Assembly (NCBI GenBank): GCA_021202275.1
Contig: JAJQDI010000021.1
Location: forward strand, 140,888 to 204,887
Length of the DNA stretch: 64,000 nucleotides
Direction: 5' to 3'
From: Bacteroides sp.
GTDB lineage: Bacteria; Bacteroidota; Bacteroidia; Bacteroidales; Bacteroidaceae
Shown: piece by piece, positions 55,569 through 64,000 of the stretch
Position numbering within the stretch: position 1 is the stretch's first letter
Layout: each line of letters starts with the position of its first letter
The notes under the pieces: generated by a model
Database searches by the model: none
Told to the model about the DNA's origin: nothing
What the model saw: the letters and a program-made list of their open reading frames with translations, nothing else
Made by a program: the position numbers and the translations under genes

Positions 55569-58541
55569 TTAAAAGTTAATGTCTACTCCTATTGTATATA
55601 CTTTATTAGGTGCATAACTGTAATTGGTACCTCCGCTAAAGTTATATTGCGGATCCATACCATTCATGTGAGTAAATAGTGCCAGATTGTCTAATGAACA
55701 AGAAAGTCGCAAAGATTGTATACCGGCTTTCTGCATCCATGTTTTAGGAAAAGTATAACCAAAAGTTATATTTTTAATTGCAAAATAAGAAGCGTTGACC
55801 AGAAAACGGTCTGTAACTGCGTATCTGGTTGTAGTAGAAATACGTGGTACATCTGTGATATCGCCCGGCTTTTGCCAGCGGCGCAACGCATGCTCATGCC
55901 ATGTATTCCCTGTATAAGTCACATTCATTGCACTGGCATACAAACTATCATACACCTTACCACCTATGGAATAGGTAGTCAGAACAGACAGATCAAATCC
56001 TTTATAAGTAAGATCGGTACCAATGCTTCCGTACAGATCGGGAAGACGGTCACCGTGATAATACTTGTTTGTCGTAGCTACAGAGTAATCATCTGTTATG
56101 TATTCATTAATAGCATTTCCCTTTTCATCCATAGATTCATATGCCCAATACAACTGAGCTCCCGTAGCAGGATCTACACCAGCGGATTTTGCCATATAAA
56201 ACGTATGAAGAGGCATACCTTCTTTGATAATATGCACACCGCTGATAATTTCCGGAGATTCGGTAGTGAGTTTCAGGACTTTATTCTTTACAGTAGATCC
56301 CATAAACGTCAGACGCCAGTCGAAATTTCTTTTACGTATCAACGAACCGGCCACCATGAATTCAACCCCACTATTGCGCATACTTCCCACATTGGCATTG
56401 TATCCACTGAACCCTGTAGAAAGCGCCAACGGATATTCCAGCAGCATATCTGTGGTCTTACGATTGTAGTATTCTACGGAAAGATCCAGACGACTATTCA
56501 ATAATCTGGCTTCCAGGCCAATATTCAGATTACCATTCTTTTCCCAGGTTAGATTCTTATTTTCCAGAGAAGCGATCAAAGCTCCTGAATTGTTGGCATT
56601 CGCATAGTACAGATCGTATAAACTCTGCCATGCATAGTAATTATCATACCCAATTGCATCCAGTATACCATCATTTCCCTGAACTCCGTAACTGGCCTTT
56701 ACAGAAAGGTTATCTATCCATTCGATCTCATCCATAAACGCTTCCTGTGAAATGCGCCAATTGGCACCTACAGACCAGAAATTGCCCCAGCGATTGTCTT
56801 TATGAAAACGCGAAGAACCGTCTGTACGCCAGGAAGCAGAGAAATAATATTTTTCTTTATAATTATAGTTGAAACGGGAAAGATAAGACTGAATACGATA
56901 TGTATTCGTATAGGAGTCTGCGTCTCTCAGTGTTGTACCAGGGCGCAACTCAAGAATACTATCCGCCAGATTAGATTTAGCTGCACTCAGGTAATTGTAT
57001 TCATAGTCATAAAATTCATGTCCGGCAAGAACATCCAATGAATGATCGCCAAAAGTACGGTTCCAGGTAAGCAACTGGTTGAAAGTATAACTAAACGTAC
57101 GATAATTACGTTTGTATATCAACCCATTAGCATTAGCCTGATTTCCATGATACATATTGTAATAGATCATGGCGTTGCGGTTGCGGAAATCAACTCCCAG
57201 GTTGGCAGAAAACTTCAGACCTCTTGCCCAACCGGCATCTTCCGAATCAGAACCGGTGGTTATATAAGTACGACCACTCAGATTGTCTGTTTTTCTGTAA
57301 GACTGATCATCATAGAGAGTAGCAATAGAGTTAAAATCCTGTTGTGTCGGACGGCTTGCTCCATAGTCAAACTGTCTTTCGCCCAAACTATTGAGAAGAT
57401 CTGCCCCATTCTCATCCTTCATATATACCGGGTAGATAGGTGCGATAAATTGTGCGGAATACCATACATTTGAAGTAGTCAGGTCGGTATAATAAGCATA
57501 ATTCTGATCGGTGTGCGCAAAAGTAGCACTTAAACCAGTCTTCAACCATTTATTACCTTCTATATCCACATTCAATCTTCCGGTATATCTTTCAAAACCC
57601 ATGGTTTTCAAAACCCCGTTCTCATTCAGGTATCCCAGAGAGAAAGAAGCTTTCATTTTATCTGTTCCACCCGTCACAGAGAAGTTATGTTCGTGACGGA
57701 GCGCGTTTTTCTTCTCAGCTGCGTCCAGCCAGTTTTCATCCCAGACAGACTCTGCGTCCGGATGGATTTTTCCCGTAGAAGCATCAATCAATGTATCCCA
57801 GGTATAGTTTTTAAACGGATTGTAAACTTCTCCTCCTAAATCTGTGGAAAGCGCGTTGCGGGCCATAGAAGAAGCGGTATCCCAGTCATATTGGTTATCA
57901 AACACATATCCGTTGCGTTTCCCTTCATAATAAAGCTGAACGTAATCTTTCTGGTCAACTGTTTTATATCTTTTGATACCACGATTGGCCCAACCAATCG
58001 ATCCTTTATAATTTACACTGGTCTTATTGTCTTTAGCCCGTTTAGTAGTAATGATAATTACTCCATTTGCTCCGCGTGATCCGTACAATGCACCGGCAGA
58101 TGCATCTTTAAGCACAGCTATCGATTCAATATCGGCCGAATTCAAAGCACTTAAATTCCCAGCCATACTCTTGTTCGTATCATAAGGAACCCCGTCAACT
58201 ACATACAGAGGTGTAGTAGATGCGTTGATAGAACCAAATCCACGGATCATAAGATTCGCATCATCACCCGGCTGACCGCCGCCTGATGCAGCCATCAGAC
58301 CGGTAACTTGCCCGTCTAATGCCTTAGAAATATTGGATACAGCTCTTTTTTCCAGTTTATCTGTCGACACAATGGAAGCCGACCCGGTAAAAGATTCTTT
58401 TTTAGCAGTTCCATATGCAACAACCATCACTTCATCAATAAGATGAGCATCGACCTTTAACGTTACTGTGACATTGGATCTGATTGAAACTTCCTGAGTA
58501 ATCATACCAATATAAGAGACTTGCAAAGTCTTGGCAGAACT
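55569..58541 (-). CDS. SusC-like TonB-dependent receptor body, cut off from its start by DNA inversion
   Basis: Residues 68 onward of a SusC-type importer: end of the CarboxypepD_reg domain (SSAKTLQVSYIGMITQEV), plug (VDEVMVV-like HLIDEVMVVAYGTAKKES, then SIASTTPLYVVDGVPY-type strands) and a full barrel ending YTIGVDINF. There is no signal peptide or proper start on this strand. The missing promoter, ATG and first 73 codons lie on the plus strand at 58797-59015, bounded by the same 18-bp repeat. Inverting 58542-58997 makes one frame of about 1057 residues (NVPSSAKTLQVSYIG across the join). So this is an OFF-state gene, not a decayed one. Substrate unknown. Confidence 0.92.
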   Translation of the reverse strand, partial: SSAKTLQVSYIGMITQEVSIRSNVTVTLKVDAHLIDEVMVVAYGTAKKESFTGSASIVSTDKLEKRAVSNISKALDGQVTGLMAASGGGQPGDDANLMIRGFGSINASTTPLYVVDGVPYDTNKSMAGNLSALNSADIESIAVLKDASAGALYGSRGANGVIIITTKRAKDNKTSVNYKGSIGWANRGIKRYKTVDQKDYVQLYYEGKRNGYVFDNQYDWDTASSMARNALSTDLGGEVYNPFKNYTWDTLIDASTGKIHPDAESVWDENWLDAAEKKNALRHEHNFSVTGGTDKMKASFSLGYLNENGVLKTMGFERYTGRLNVDIEGNKWLKTGLSATFAHTDQNYAYYTDLTTSNVWYSAQFIAPIYPVYMKDENGADLLNSLGERQFDYGASRPTQQDFNSIATLYDDQSYRKTDNLSGRTYITTGSDSEDAGWARGLKFSANLGVDFRNRNAMIYYNMYHGNQANANGLIYKRNYRTFSYTFNQLLTWNRTFGDHSLDVLAGHEFYDYEYNYLSAAKSNLADSILELRPGTTLRDADSYTNTYRIQSYLSRFNYNYKEKYYFSASWRTDGSSRFHKDNRWGNFWSVGANWRISQEAFMDEIEWIDNLSVKASYGVQGNDGILDAIGYDNYYAWQSLYDLYYANANNSGALIASLENKNLTWEKNGNLNIGLEARLLNSRLDLSVEYYNRKTTDMLLEYPLALSTGFSGYNANVGSMRNSGVEFMVAGSLIRKRNFDWRLTFMGSTVKNKVLKLTTESPEIISGVHIIKEGMPLHTFYMAKSAGVDPATGAQLYWAYESMDEKGNAINEYITDDYSVATTNKYYHGDRLPDLYGSIGTDLTYKGFDLSVLTTYSIGGKVYDSLYASAMNVTYTGNTWHEHALRRWQKPGDITDVPRISTTTRYAVTDRFLVNASYFAIKNITFGYTFPKTWMQKAGIQSLRLSCSLDNLALFTHMNGMDPQYNFSGGTNYSYAPNKVYTIGVDINF
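58524..58541. repeat. Left inverted repeat of the susC switch
   Basis: CAAAGTCTTGGCAGAACT, exact reverse complement of 58998-59015. It lies inside the susC coding region, encoding SSAKTL on the minus strand. Presumed crossover site for an invertase that is not in the window. Confidence 0.92.
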
Positions 58542-58997
58542 CAAGTGAAAAGAATGATTTAATAAAGTATTTTTAAAAAAACAGTGCTTTTTGTAAAAAA
58601 CAGAAAAAAACTAATAAACAACAACTTATATAAACAACTTACTTTTTAACATTACCTTTAGGTAGAAACAGAACGAAGTAAACAATTGTGTGTTTTATTT
58701 TATTTTATTTGGCGTTAACAAAAATAAATATATATCTTTGTACCCTGTTAGAGGCAAACTATATTCAATTTCGTTTAATTTTTTAAGAGAGAATTTATGA
58801 AAAGAAAATTAATGCTATTTATGATCTACCTGTTTACAGGAATAGGTCTTTTAAGCGCCCAAACCCAAAGAGTGACGGGAACGGTTATTTCTGAGGATGA
58901 TGGGCAACCGGTTGTTGGAGCATCTGTCCTGGTGAAAGGAACTACCTTAGGAACTATTACTGACATTGACGGAAACTTCACTTTATCTAATGTACCA
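58542..58997. other. Invertible promoter/5' cassette of PUL 3 susC (OFF orientation)
   Basis: A 456-bp segment between perfect 18-bp inverted repeats. It carries a full promoter (58708-58740), a 56-bp leader, and codons 1-67 of susC, all facing right, away from the susC body on the left. Reversal restores reading and promoter direction at once. No recombinase gene is inside or next to it, so the invertase acts in trans, as known for SusC/SusD phase variation in Bacteroides fragilis. Confidence 0.88.
58708..58740 (+). promoter_or_regulatory. Invertible promoter
   Basis: TTTG (58708-58711), 21 bp, TATCTTTG (58733-58740): a complete Bacteroidota promoter match. It drives the 58797 fragment now and would drive susC-susD-lipoprotein after inversion. 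Confidence 0.85.
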
Positions 58998-59024
58998 AGT
59001 TCTGCCAAGACTTTGACCAGATAA
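58797..59024 (+). CDS. N-terminal fragment of PUL 3 SusC (on the inverted strand)
   Basis: A 75-codon frame: signal peptide MKRKLMLFMIYLFTGIGLLSA, then QTQRVTGTVISEDDGQPVVG, the beginning of a CarboxypepD_reg-like domain that stops short after SNVPSSAKTLTR. The last two codons come from beyond the right repeat. A CarboxypepD_reg domain should go on with QVSYIGM, which is exactly what the minus-strand body supplies. In the OFF state this would be made as a short exported peptide. Confidence 0.9.
   Translation: MKRKLMLFMIYLFTGIGLLSAQTQRVTGTVISEDDGQPVVGASVLVKGTTLGTITDIDGNFTLSNVPSSAKTLTR
58998..59015. repeat. Right inverted repeat of the susC switch
   Basis: AGTTCTGCCAAGACTTTG, exact partner of 58524-58541. 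It encodes SSAKTL in frame with the 58797 start. Confidence 0.92.
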
Positions 59025-59400
59025 TCAGATCTAAAACCCCTTACAACCTTTTTATTTACTCCACATCATATTTTTTCTTCACTTTTTTCTCCGTCTGATC
59101 TTCCTTCTTGCTTTCAATTGCATTCTTTCTCTAACCTGTTTATACTATTTTTTATCCATTTCCTTTCAACACCTATTCTTATAATCTTCTTTTTACCAAC
59201 TTAACCACTAATAACTCCTAATCTTTTCAAAACAAAAGAAGTTTTTATAAATAAGAGTTCTTATCCGACAGCATTTTGACTATCTTTGCGGCGGATTGAA
59301 GGAGGATCTTCTTCATCTCAATTAAAGGAACAGTTAACATCCTTTCGTACAAAGGGATACAGACATTCCCGGTCCGAAGGAATAAATCGCAAGGAACAAA
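59025..59400. other. Spacer and leader ahead of purL, pyrimidine-rich on the plus strand
   Basis: Bases 59040-59215 are about four-fifths C and T on the plus strand with no hairpin terminator. TATCTTTG at 59281-59288 is a good -7 match for purL, without a clear -33 box. The frame used by purL is open from 59286 but has no ATG and no protein-like sequence before 59401. Confidence 0.55.
59281..59288 (+). promoter_or_regulatory. Possible -7 element of purL
   Basis: TATCTTTG, 112 bp ahead of the probable ATG at 59401. Confidence 0.5.
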
Positions 59401-62400
59401 ATGATTCTTTTTTCAGAACTACTTCCTCCCGTGTGATCGCCGTAGAGAGCGCCCACTCACTTACTACCGAAGATTGTGATAAACTCTGCTGGCTTTTCGG
59501 CCAGGCTGTACCCGAAACGGAAGAGAACTTGACCGGTTTTTTCATTGGCCCGCGCAAGGAAATGATCACTCCGTGGAGTACCAATGCCGTAGAGATCACC
59601 CAAAATATGGGATTGGAAAATATCAGCCGTATCGAAGAGTATTTTCCGGTAGAAAATGAGCAGGCCGGATACGACCCGATGCTGCAACGTATGTATAAGG
59701 GGTTGGATCAACAGATCTTCGTCACCAACCGCCAACCGGAAGCTATCTGCCACATCGAAGACCTGGAAAGCTACAACGAACAGGAAGGGCTTGCACTCTC
59801 TGCCGAAGAGATGGAGTATCTGAAAAACGTAGAGAAACAACTGGGGCGTAAGCTGACCGATTCGGAGGTGTTCGGATTTGCCCAGATCAACTCGGAACAC
59901 TGCCGCCATAAAATATTCGGAGGGACTTTTGTGATCGATGGGGTGGAAATGGAGTCTTCCCTGTTCCAGATGATCAAAAAGACCACTCAGGAAAACCCGA
60001 ATAAGATCATATCTGCCTATAAAGACAATGTGGCATTCGCCAAAGGACCACGTGTGGAACAGTTTGCTCCGGCAGACCACTCCCGACCCGATTACTTCCG
60101 GATCAAAGAGATCGATAGTGTGATCTCTCTGAAAGCGGAGACACATAATTTCCCCACTACGGTTGAGCCTTTCAACGGTGCTTCCACAGGCACGGGAGGA
60201 GAGATCCGTGACCGTATGGCAGGTGGTAAAGGCTCCTGGCCCATTGCTGGTACCGCAGTCTATATGACGTCTTACCCACGTACCGAAGAGGGTCGTGAAT
60301 GGGAAGAGATCCTGCCTGTGCGCAAATGGCTCTATCAGACTCCGGAACAGATCCTGATCAAAGCATCGAACGGAGCCAGTGACTTCGGCAACAAATTCGG
60401 CCAGCCACTGATCTGTGGTTCGGTACTCACCTTTGAACATACAGAGAATAGTGAGGTATATGGTTACGACAAAGTGATCATGCTGGCAGGGGGTGTCGGA
60501 TATGGCACAGAAAGAGATTGCCTCAAAGGAAGCCCGGAAGCAGGAAATAAGATCGTTGTGATCGGCGGAGACAACTACCGCATTGGCCTGGGAGGAGGTT
60601 CTGTTTCTTCCGTAGATACCGGACGGTATAGTAGCGGGATAGAGTTGAACGCTGTACAGCGTGCCAACGCGGAGATGCAGAAACGTGCCAATAATGTGGT
60701 ACGTGCCCTGTGCGAGGAAGAAGAGAATCCGATCGTATCCATCCACGACCACGGTTCGGCAGGGCATGTCAATTGCCTGTCCGAACTGGTAGAAGAATGT
60801 GGCGGTCTGATCGAAATGGACAAATTGCCGATCGGCGACCACACACTGTCTGCCAAAGAGATCATAGCCAACGAATCGCAGGAACGCATGGGGCTACTTG
60901 TCCGGGAAGATGCCATCGAACATGTACGCCGCATTGCCGAACGGGAAAGGGCACCGATGTATGTAGTAGGTGAGACCACAGGAGATCACCACTTCGCCTT
61001 CCAACAGAAAGACGGGGTACGTCCTTTCGATCTGGGGATAGATCAGATGTTCGGCTCTTCACCGAAAACTTACATGATAGACAAAACTGTGGAGAGGCAC
61101 TATCAGATGCCTGAATACGATATTACACAGTTGCATGAATACCTGACCAACGTGTTGCAACTGGAAGCGGTGGCATGTAAAGACTGGCTGACCAACAAAG
61201 TAGACCGTTCGGTAACGGGAAAAGTAGCCCGTCAGCAATGTGCGGGTGAATTGCAGCTCCCTCTAAGCGATTGCGGGGCGGTAGCCCTGGACTATCGCGG
61301 AGAAAAAGGGATCGCTACTTCCATCGGTCATGCCCCACAGGCTGCCCTGGCCGATCCTGAGGCGGGTTCGGTACTTTCCGTATCCGAAACACTCACCAAT
61401 CTGGTATGGGCTCCTCTGGCTGAAGGATTGGATAGTGTGTCGCTCTCTGCCAACTGGATGTGGCCCTGCCGCTCACAGGAGGGAGAAGACACGCGTCTCT
61501 ACAAAGCAGTAAAGGCATTGAGCGACTTCTGCTGTACCCTGCAGATCAATGTGCCGACAGGAAAAGACTCTTTGTCTATGTCTATGACACAGAAATATCC
61601 CGACGGTAGTAAAGTGATCTCCCCGGGCACAGTTATTGTCTCCGCCGGTGGTGAAGTTTCGGATGTGAAGAAGATCGTATCGCAAGTATTGGTAAACCGT
61701 CCGGATACCACCTTATATCATATAGATTTTAGTTTCGACAGGCTGAAACTGGGCGGATCTGCCTTCGCGCAGTCCTTAGGCAAAGTAGGAGACGAAGTAC
61801 CTACCGTACAGAACGCTGAATATTTCCGGGATGCCTTCCTGGCTGTACAGGAATTGGTAAACAAAGAACTGATTCTTGCCGGACACGATATCTCCGCGGG
61901 AGGTATGATCACCACCCTGCTCGAGATGTGCTTCTCCAATGTAGAAGGAGGGCTGGAGATCCGGTTAGACAAGATCCAAGAAGAGGATCTGATCAAGATC
62001 TTATTCGCAGAGAACCCGGGTATCATCATCCAGGTAGCTGATAAACATAAAAAAGAGGTAAATGACATTCTGGAAGAGGCAGGGGTTGGCTGTGTGAAGA
62101 TCGGAAAACCAACCGACGAACGCCATATACTTGTTAACAAGGGAGAAGCCACGTATCAGTTTGGGATCGACTATATGCGGGATGTATGGTATTCTTCGTC
62201 GTATCTGCTCGATCGCAAACAGTCTATGAACGGTTGTGCCCAGGAGCGTTTCAGGAATTATAAAATGCAACCGGTTGAGTTTGCCTACCTCCCCGGATTC
62301 ACAGGCAAACTTTCCCAATACGCCATTTCCCCGGATCGCCGTACCCCTACGGGGATCCGTGCTGCCATTATCCGTGAAAAAGGGACAAATGGTGAACGTG

Positions 62401-63113
62401 AGATGGCTTATTCACTGTACCTGGCCGGATTCGATGTGAAGGATGTCACCATGACCGATCTGATCAGCGGCAGGGAAACCCTGGAAGACGTGAACATGAT
62501 CGTATATTGCGGCGGATTCTCCAACTCAGACGTATTGGGCTCTGCCAAAGGCTGGGCCGGAGGCTTCCTGTACAATGAAAAGGCGAAAAAGGCACTGGAT
62601 AATTTCTACGCGCGGGAAGATACGCTTTCCTTAGGGATATGCAACGGCTGCCAACTGATGATGGAACTGGGACTTATCACTCCCGATCACGAGAAACAGG
62701 GCCGGATGCTGCACAACGATTCGCAGAAGTTCGAATCGGAATTTGTAGGGGTGACTATCCCTGCCAACCGCAGCGTGATGTTCGGATCGCTCAGCGGAAG
62801 CAAACTGGGTATCTGGGTAGCACATGGAGAAGGCAAATTCTCTCTCCCCTATCCGGAAGAGAAATACAATGTGGTAGCGAAATACAGTTACGAGACCTAT
62901 CCGGGAAATCCCAACGGTTCGGACTACTCCATCGCTGCGTTGGCCAGCACAGACGGACGCCACTTGGCCATGATGCCTCACCTGGAACGCAGCATCTTCC
63001 CCTGGCAGACCGGATGTTACCCTGCCGAAAGACGGCACAAGGATCAGGTGACTCCCTGGATCGAAGCCTTTGTAAATGCCCGGCAGTGGATTGAAAAGAA
63101 GGTACAAAACTGA
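59401..63113 (+). CDS. purL: Phosphoribosylformylglycinamidine synthase (large single-chain form)
   Basis: About 1237 residues; makes FGAM from FGAR, glutamine and ATP in purine synthesis. N-terminal domain, linker (SEVFGFAQINSEHCRHKIF), two AIRS-like halves (KAETHNFPTTVEPFNGASTG; VPTGKDSLSMSM) and a C-terminal glutaminase with GICNGCQLMMELG (Cys nucleophile) and the AHGEGKF / PHLERSIFPW His-Glu region. Family members in Bacteroidales start MI-FFR; the ATG at 59401 gives MILF then leaves frame because only six Ts follow (59408-59413). With seven it reads MILFFRTTSSRVIAVESAH. The open frame itself reaches back to a TTG at 59286. So either a one-base error or an unusual start. Confidence 0.95.
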
Positions 63114-63442
63114 TCCTCAGATACACCAGCAAGTCTATAGTATCTTCCCTCGATCGCAACCGGAACATAAGGTTCAGGCACGATCGGGGGAATTGTTTTA
63201 GCCAGGAGAAACAGCCTTATAAAAATATCATTCTCCGCAGGTTTTCCATGAACTTTCCCACCCGTTCAATTGTTATAGTAGATTGAAAACTGTGAAAAGC
63301 TCTTTCTACACATTATACAGTACATACCCTATGGCCTACAACCGTCTTTCACCTCTGTTTTTGTTATATTTAATTAATTTCTTAATTTTGTAAGATGTAA
63401 CATAAAGATGAAGCGCCATTACTCACATAAAGCCAGTCTCCT
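63114..63442. promoter_or_regulatory. Spacer holding the promoter of the hybrid sensor gene
   Basis: TTTG (63360-63363), 19 bp, TAATTTTG (63383-63390) is a complete promoter match, 52 bp ahead of the ATG at 63443. The rest of the spacer shows no gene and no clear terminator for purL. Confidence 0.7.
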
Positions 63443-64000
63443 ATGAGAAAGATTGTGTTGCTGTTGCTGCTGATCGGCTCTTTCTATACTTATGCCCAGA
63501 CATATACATACATTGGTGTGGAGGAGGGTTTGAGCAACCGGCAGGTACATAGCATCCGCAAAGACCGCATGGGGTATATGTGGTTCCTGACTCACGAAGG
63601 GATAGACCGATACGACGGTAAAGAGTTCAAGTATTATAAACTTACCGACGGAGAAGAAGATATCTACTCTCAGCTCCATCTGAACTGGTTGCAGACCGAT
63701 TCTTCCGGAAACCTGTGGGAAATGGGTAAAAAGGGACGTATTTTCCGGTACGATCCACTGTGCGACCGCTTCCAACCCGTTTACATCATTCCTGAAGAGC
63801 AGCTGGAACAGGAGATCAGTTACAGTTTCTTAGATAAAAAAGACGTAATATGGATGTGCAACCGAAATCGTATTTTCCTATACGATACACACACGGGAAA
63901 AACGTCTTTCCTCCTTCCGGAGACTACCGGAGAGATCCTTTGTATGGCCGAAGCGGATGCCGGACATTTCTTTTTCGGATCAGACAGGGGCATACGATAT
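63443..64000 (+). CDS. Hybrid two-component system sensor, N-terminal part (window edge)
   Basis: The first 186 residues of a protein that continues beyond the window. Signal peptide MRKIVLLLLLIGSFYTYAQ, then propeller repeats of the two-component regulator type: GLSNRQVHSIRKDRMGYMWF, GIDRYDGKEFKYY, and DKKDVIWMCNRNRIFLYD. GLSxxxVxxIxxDxxGxxWxxT-like blades are the periplasmic sensor of Bacteroidota hybrid two-component regulators, which join a sensor kinase to an AraC-type output and control PULs. Kinase and output domains are not visible, so a propeller protein of another type cannot be excluded. It may control a PUL to the right. Confidence 0.85.
   Translation, partial: MRKIVLLLLLIGSFYTYAQTYTYIGVEEGLSNRQVHSIRKDRMGYMWFLTHEGIDRYDGKEFKYYKLTDGEEDIYSQLHLNWLQTDSSGNLWEMGKKGRIFRYDPLCDRFQPVYIIPEEQLEQEISYSFLDKKDVIWMCNRNRIFLYDTHTGKTSFLLPETTGEILCMAEADAGHFFFGSDRGIRY

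Noticed and set aside
1..64000. Search for tRNA, rRNA, CRISPR arrays, transposases and integrases
   Set aside because: None seen. The only clear mobile-type structure is the inverted-repeat switch at 58524-59015, and its recombinase is not in the window.

Overview
This window is a chromosomal segment of a Bacteroidales bacterium. The evidence is four SusC-type/SusD-type outer-membrane systems or regulators of that style (three SusC/SusD pairs plus a hybrid two-component sensor), an ECF sigma/FecR pair, lipoproteins ending in short Cys lipoboxes, no Shine-Dalgarno sites, and promoters of the TTTG-N19-21-TAnnTTTG type. GC content in genes is mid-40s by eye and the gene content (Na+-pumping decarboxylase, DUF4924, prfC-rfbD cluster) would fit Parabacteroides/Tannerellaceae or a near relative, but the species cannot be fixed from this stretch.

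Layout. 1-1.0 kb: end of a Na+-translocating decarboxylase beta subunit. 1.1-11.9 kb: a polysaccharide utilisation locus (PUL 1) with ECF sigma, FecR anti-sigma, STN-containing SusC, SusD, a GH18-fold lipoprotein that has lost its catalytic acids, a GH16 and an intact GH18. 12.1-15.4 kb: a TPR protein and a SusA-like GH13 neopullulanase. 15.4-19.2 kb: a gene-poor, partly AT-rich stretch with three tandem, frame-broken copies of a small secreted protein I do not recognise and a decayed HU-type DNA-binding gene. 19.2-30 kb: mixed housekeeping and surface genes (fba, an exported EEP-family hydrolase, ribosomal protein L31, an M48-like protein lacking its first zinc His, cbpA/cbpM, an LRR lipoprotein operon). 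30.2-45.1 kb: a starch/maltooligosaccharide PUL (PUL 2: SusG-, SusF-, SusE-, SusD-, SusC-like on the minus strand; divergent LacI regulator, MFS sugar transporter and GH65 maltose phosphorylase on the plus strand). 45.5-48.8 kb: oadGAB sodium pump. 49.1-52.9 kb: prfC, rfbD, DUF4924, LysE. 53.2-59.0 kb: PUL 3 (lipoprotein, SusD, SusC). 59.3-63.1 kb: purL. 63.4 kb to the end: start of a hybrid two-component sensor.

The most interesting signal is at PUL 3. The promoter, start codon and first 73 codons of susC lie on the opposite strand from the rest of the gene, bounded by a perfect 18-bp inverted repeat (58524-58541 and 58998-59015). Inverting the 456-bp interior restores one continuous, in-frame SusC of about 1057 residues with a TTTG-N21-TATCTTTG promoter in front. 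This is a DNA-inversion ON/OFF switch captured OFF, and in this orientation the promoter points toward purL.

A second theme is starch use. The LacI-family gene has a matching 16-bp operator between itself and susC, and a second near-identical operator 26 kb away in front of the SusA-like GH13, which ties the two parts into one regulon. Extracellular amylase, SusCDEF uptake, periplasmic neopullulanase, MFS import and cytoplasmic maltose phosphorylase make a complete path.

A caution: seven coding disruptions sit exactly in homopolymer runs (G7, T7, A7, A8, A9, T8, T6), most repaired by removing one base. Either sequence errors or slippage could explain this, so the broken frames in PUL 1, in the small secreted family, in the 27.5-29.1 kb lipoprotein and at the purL start should not be read as proven pseudogenes.
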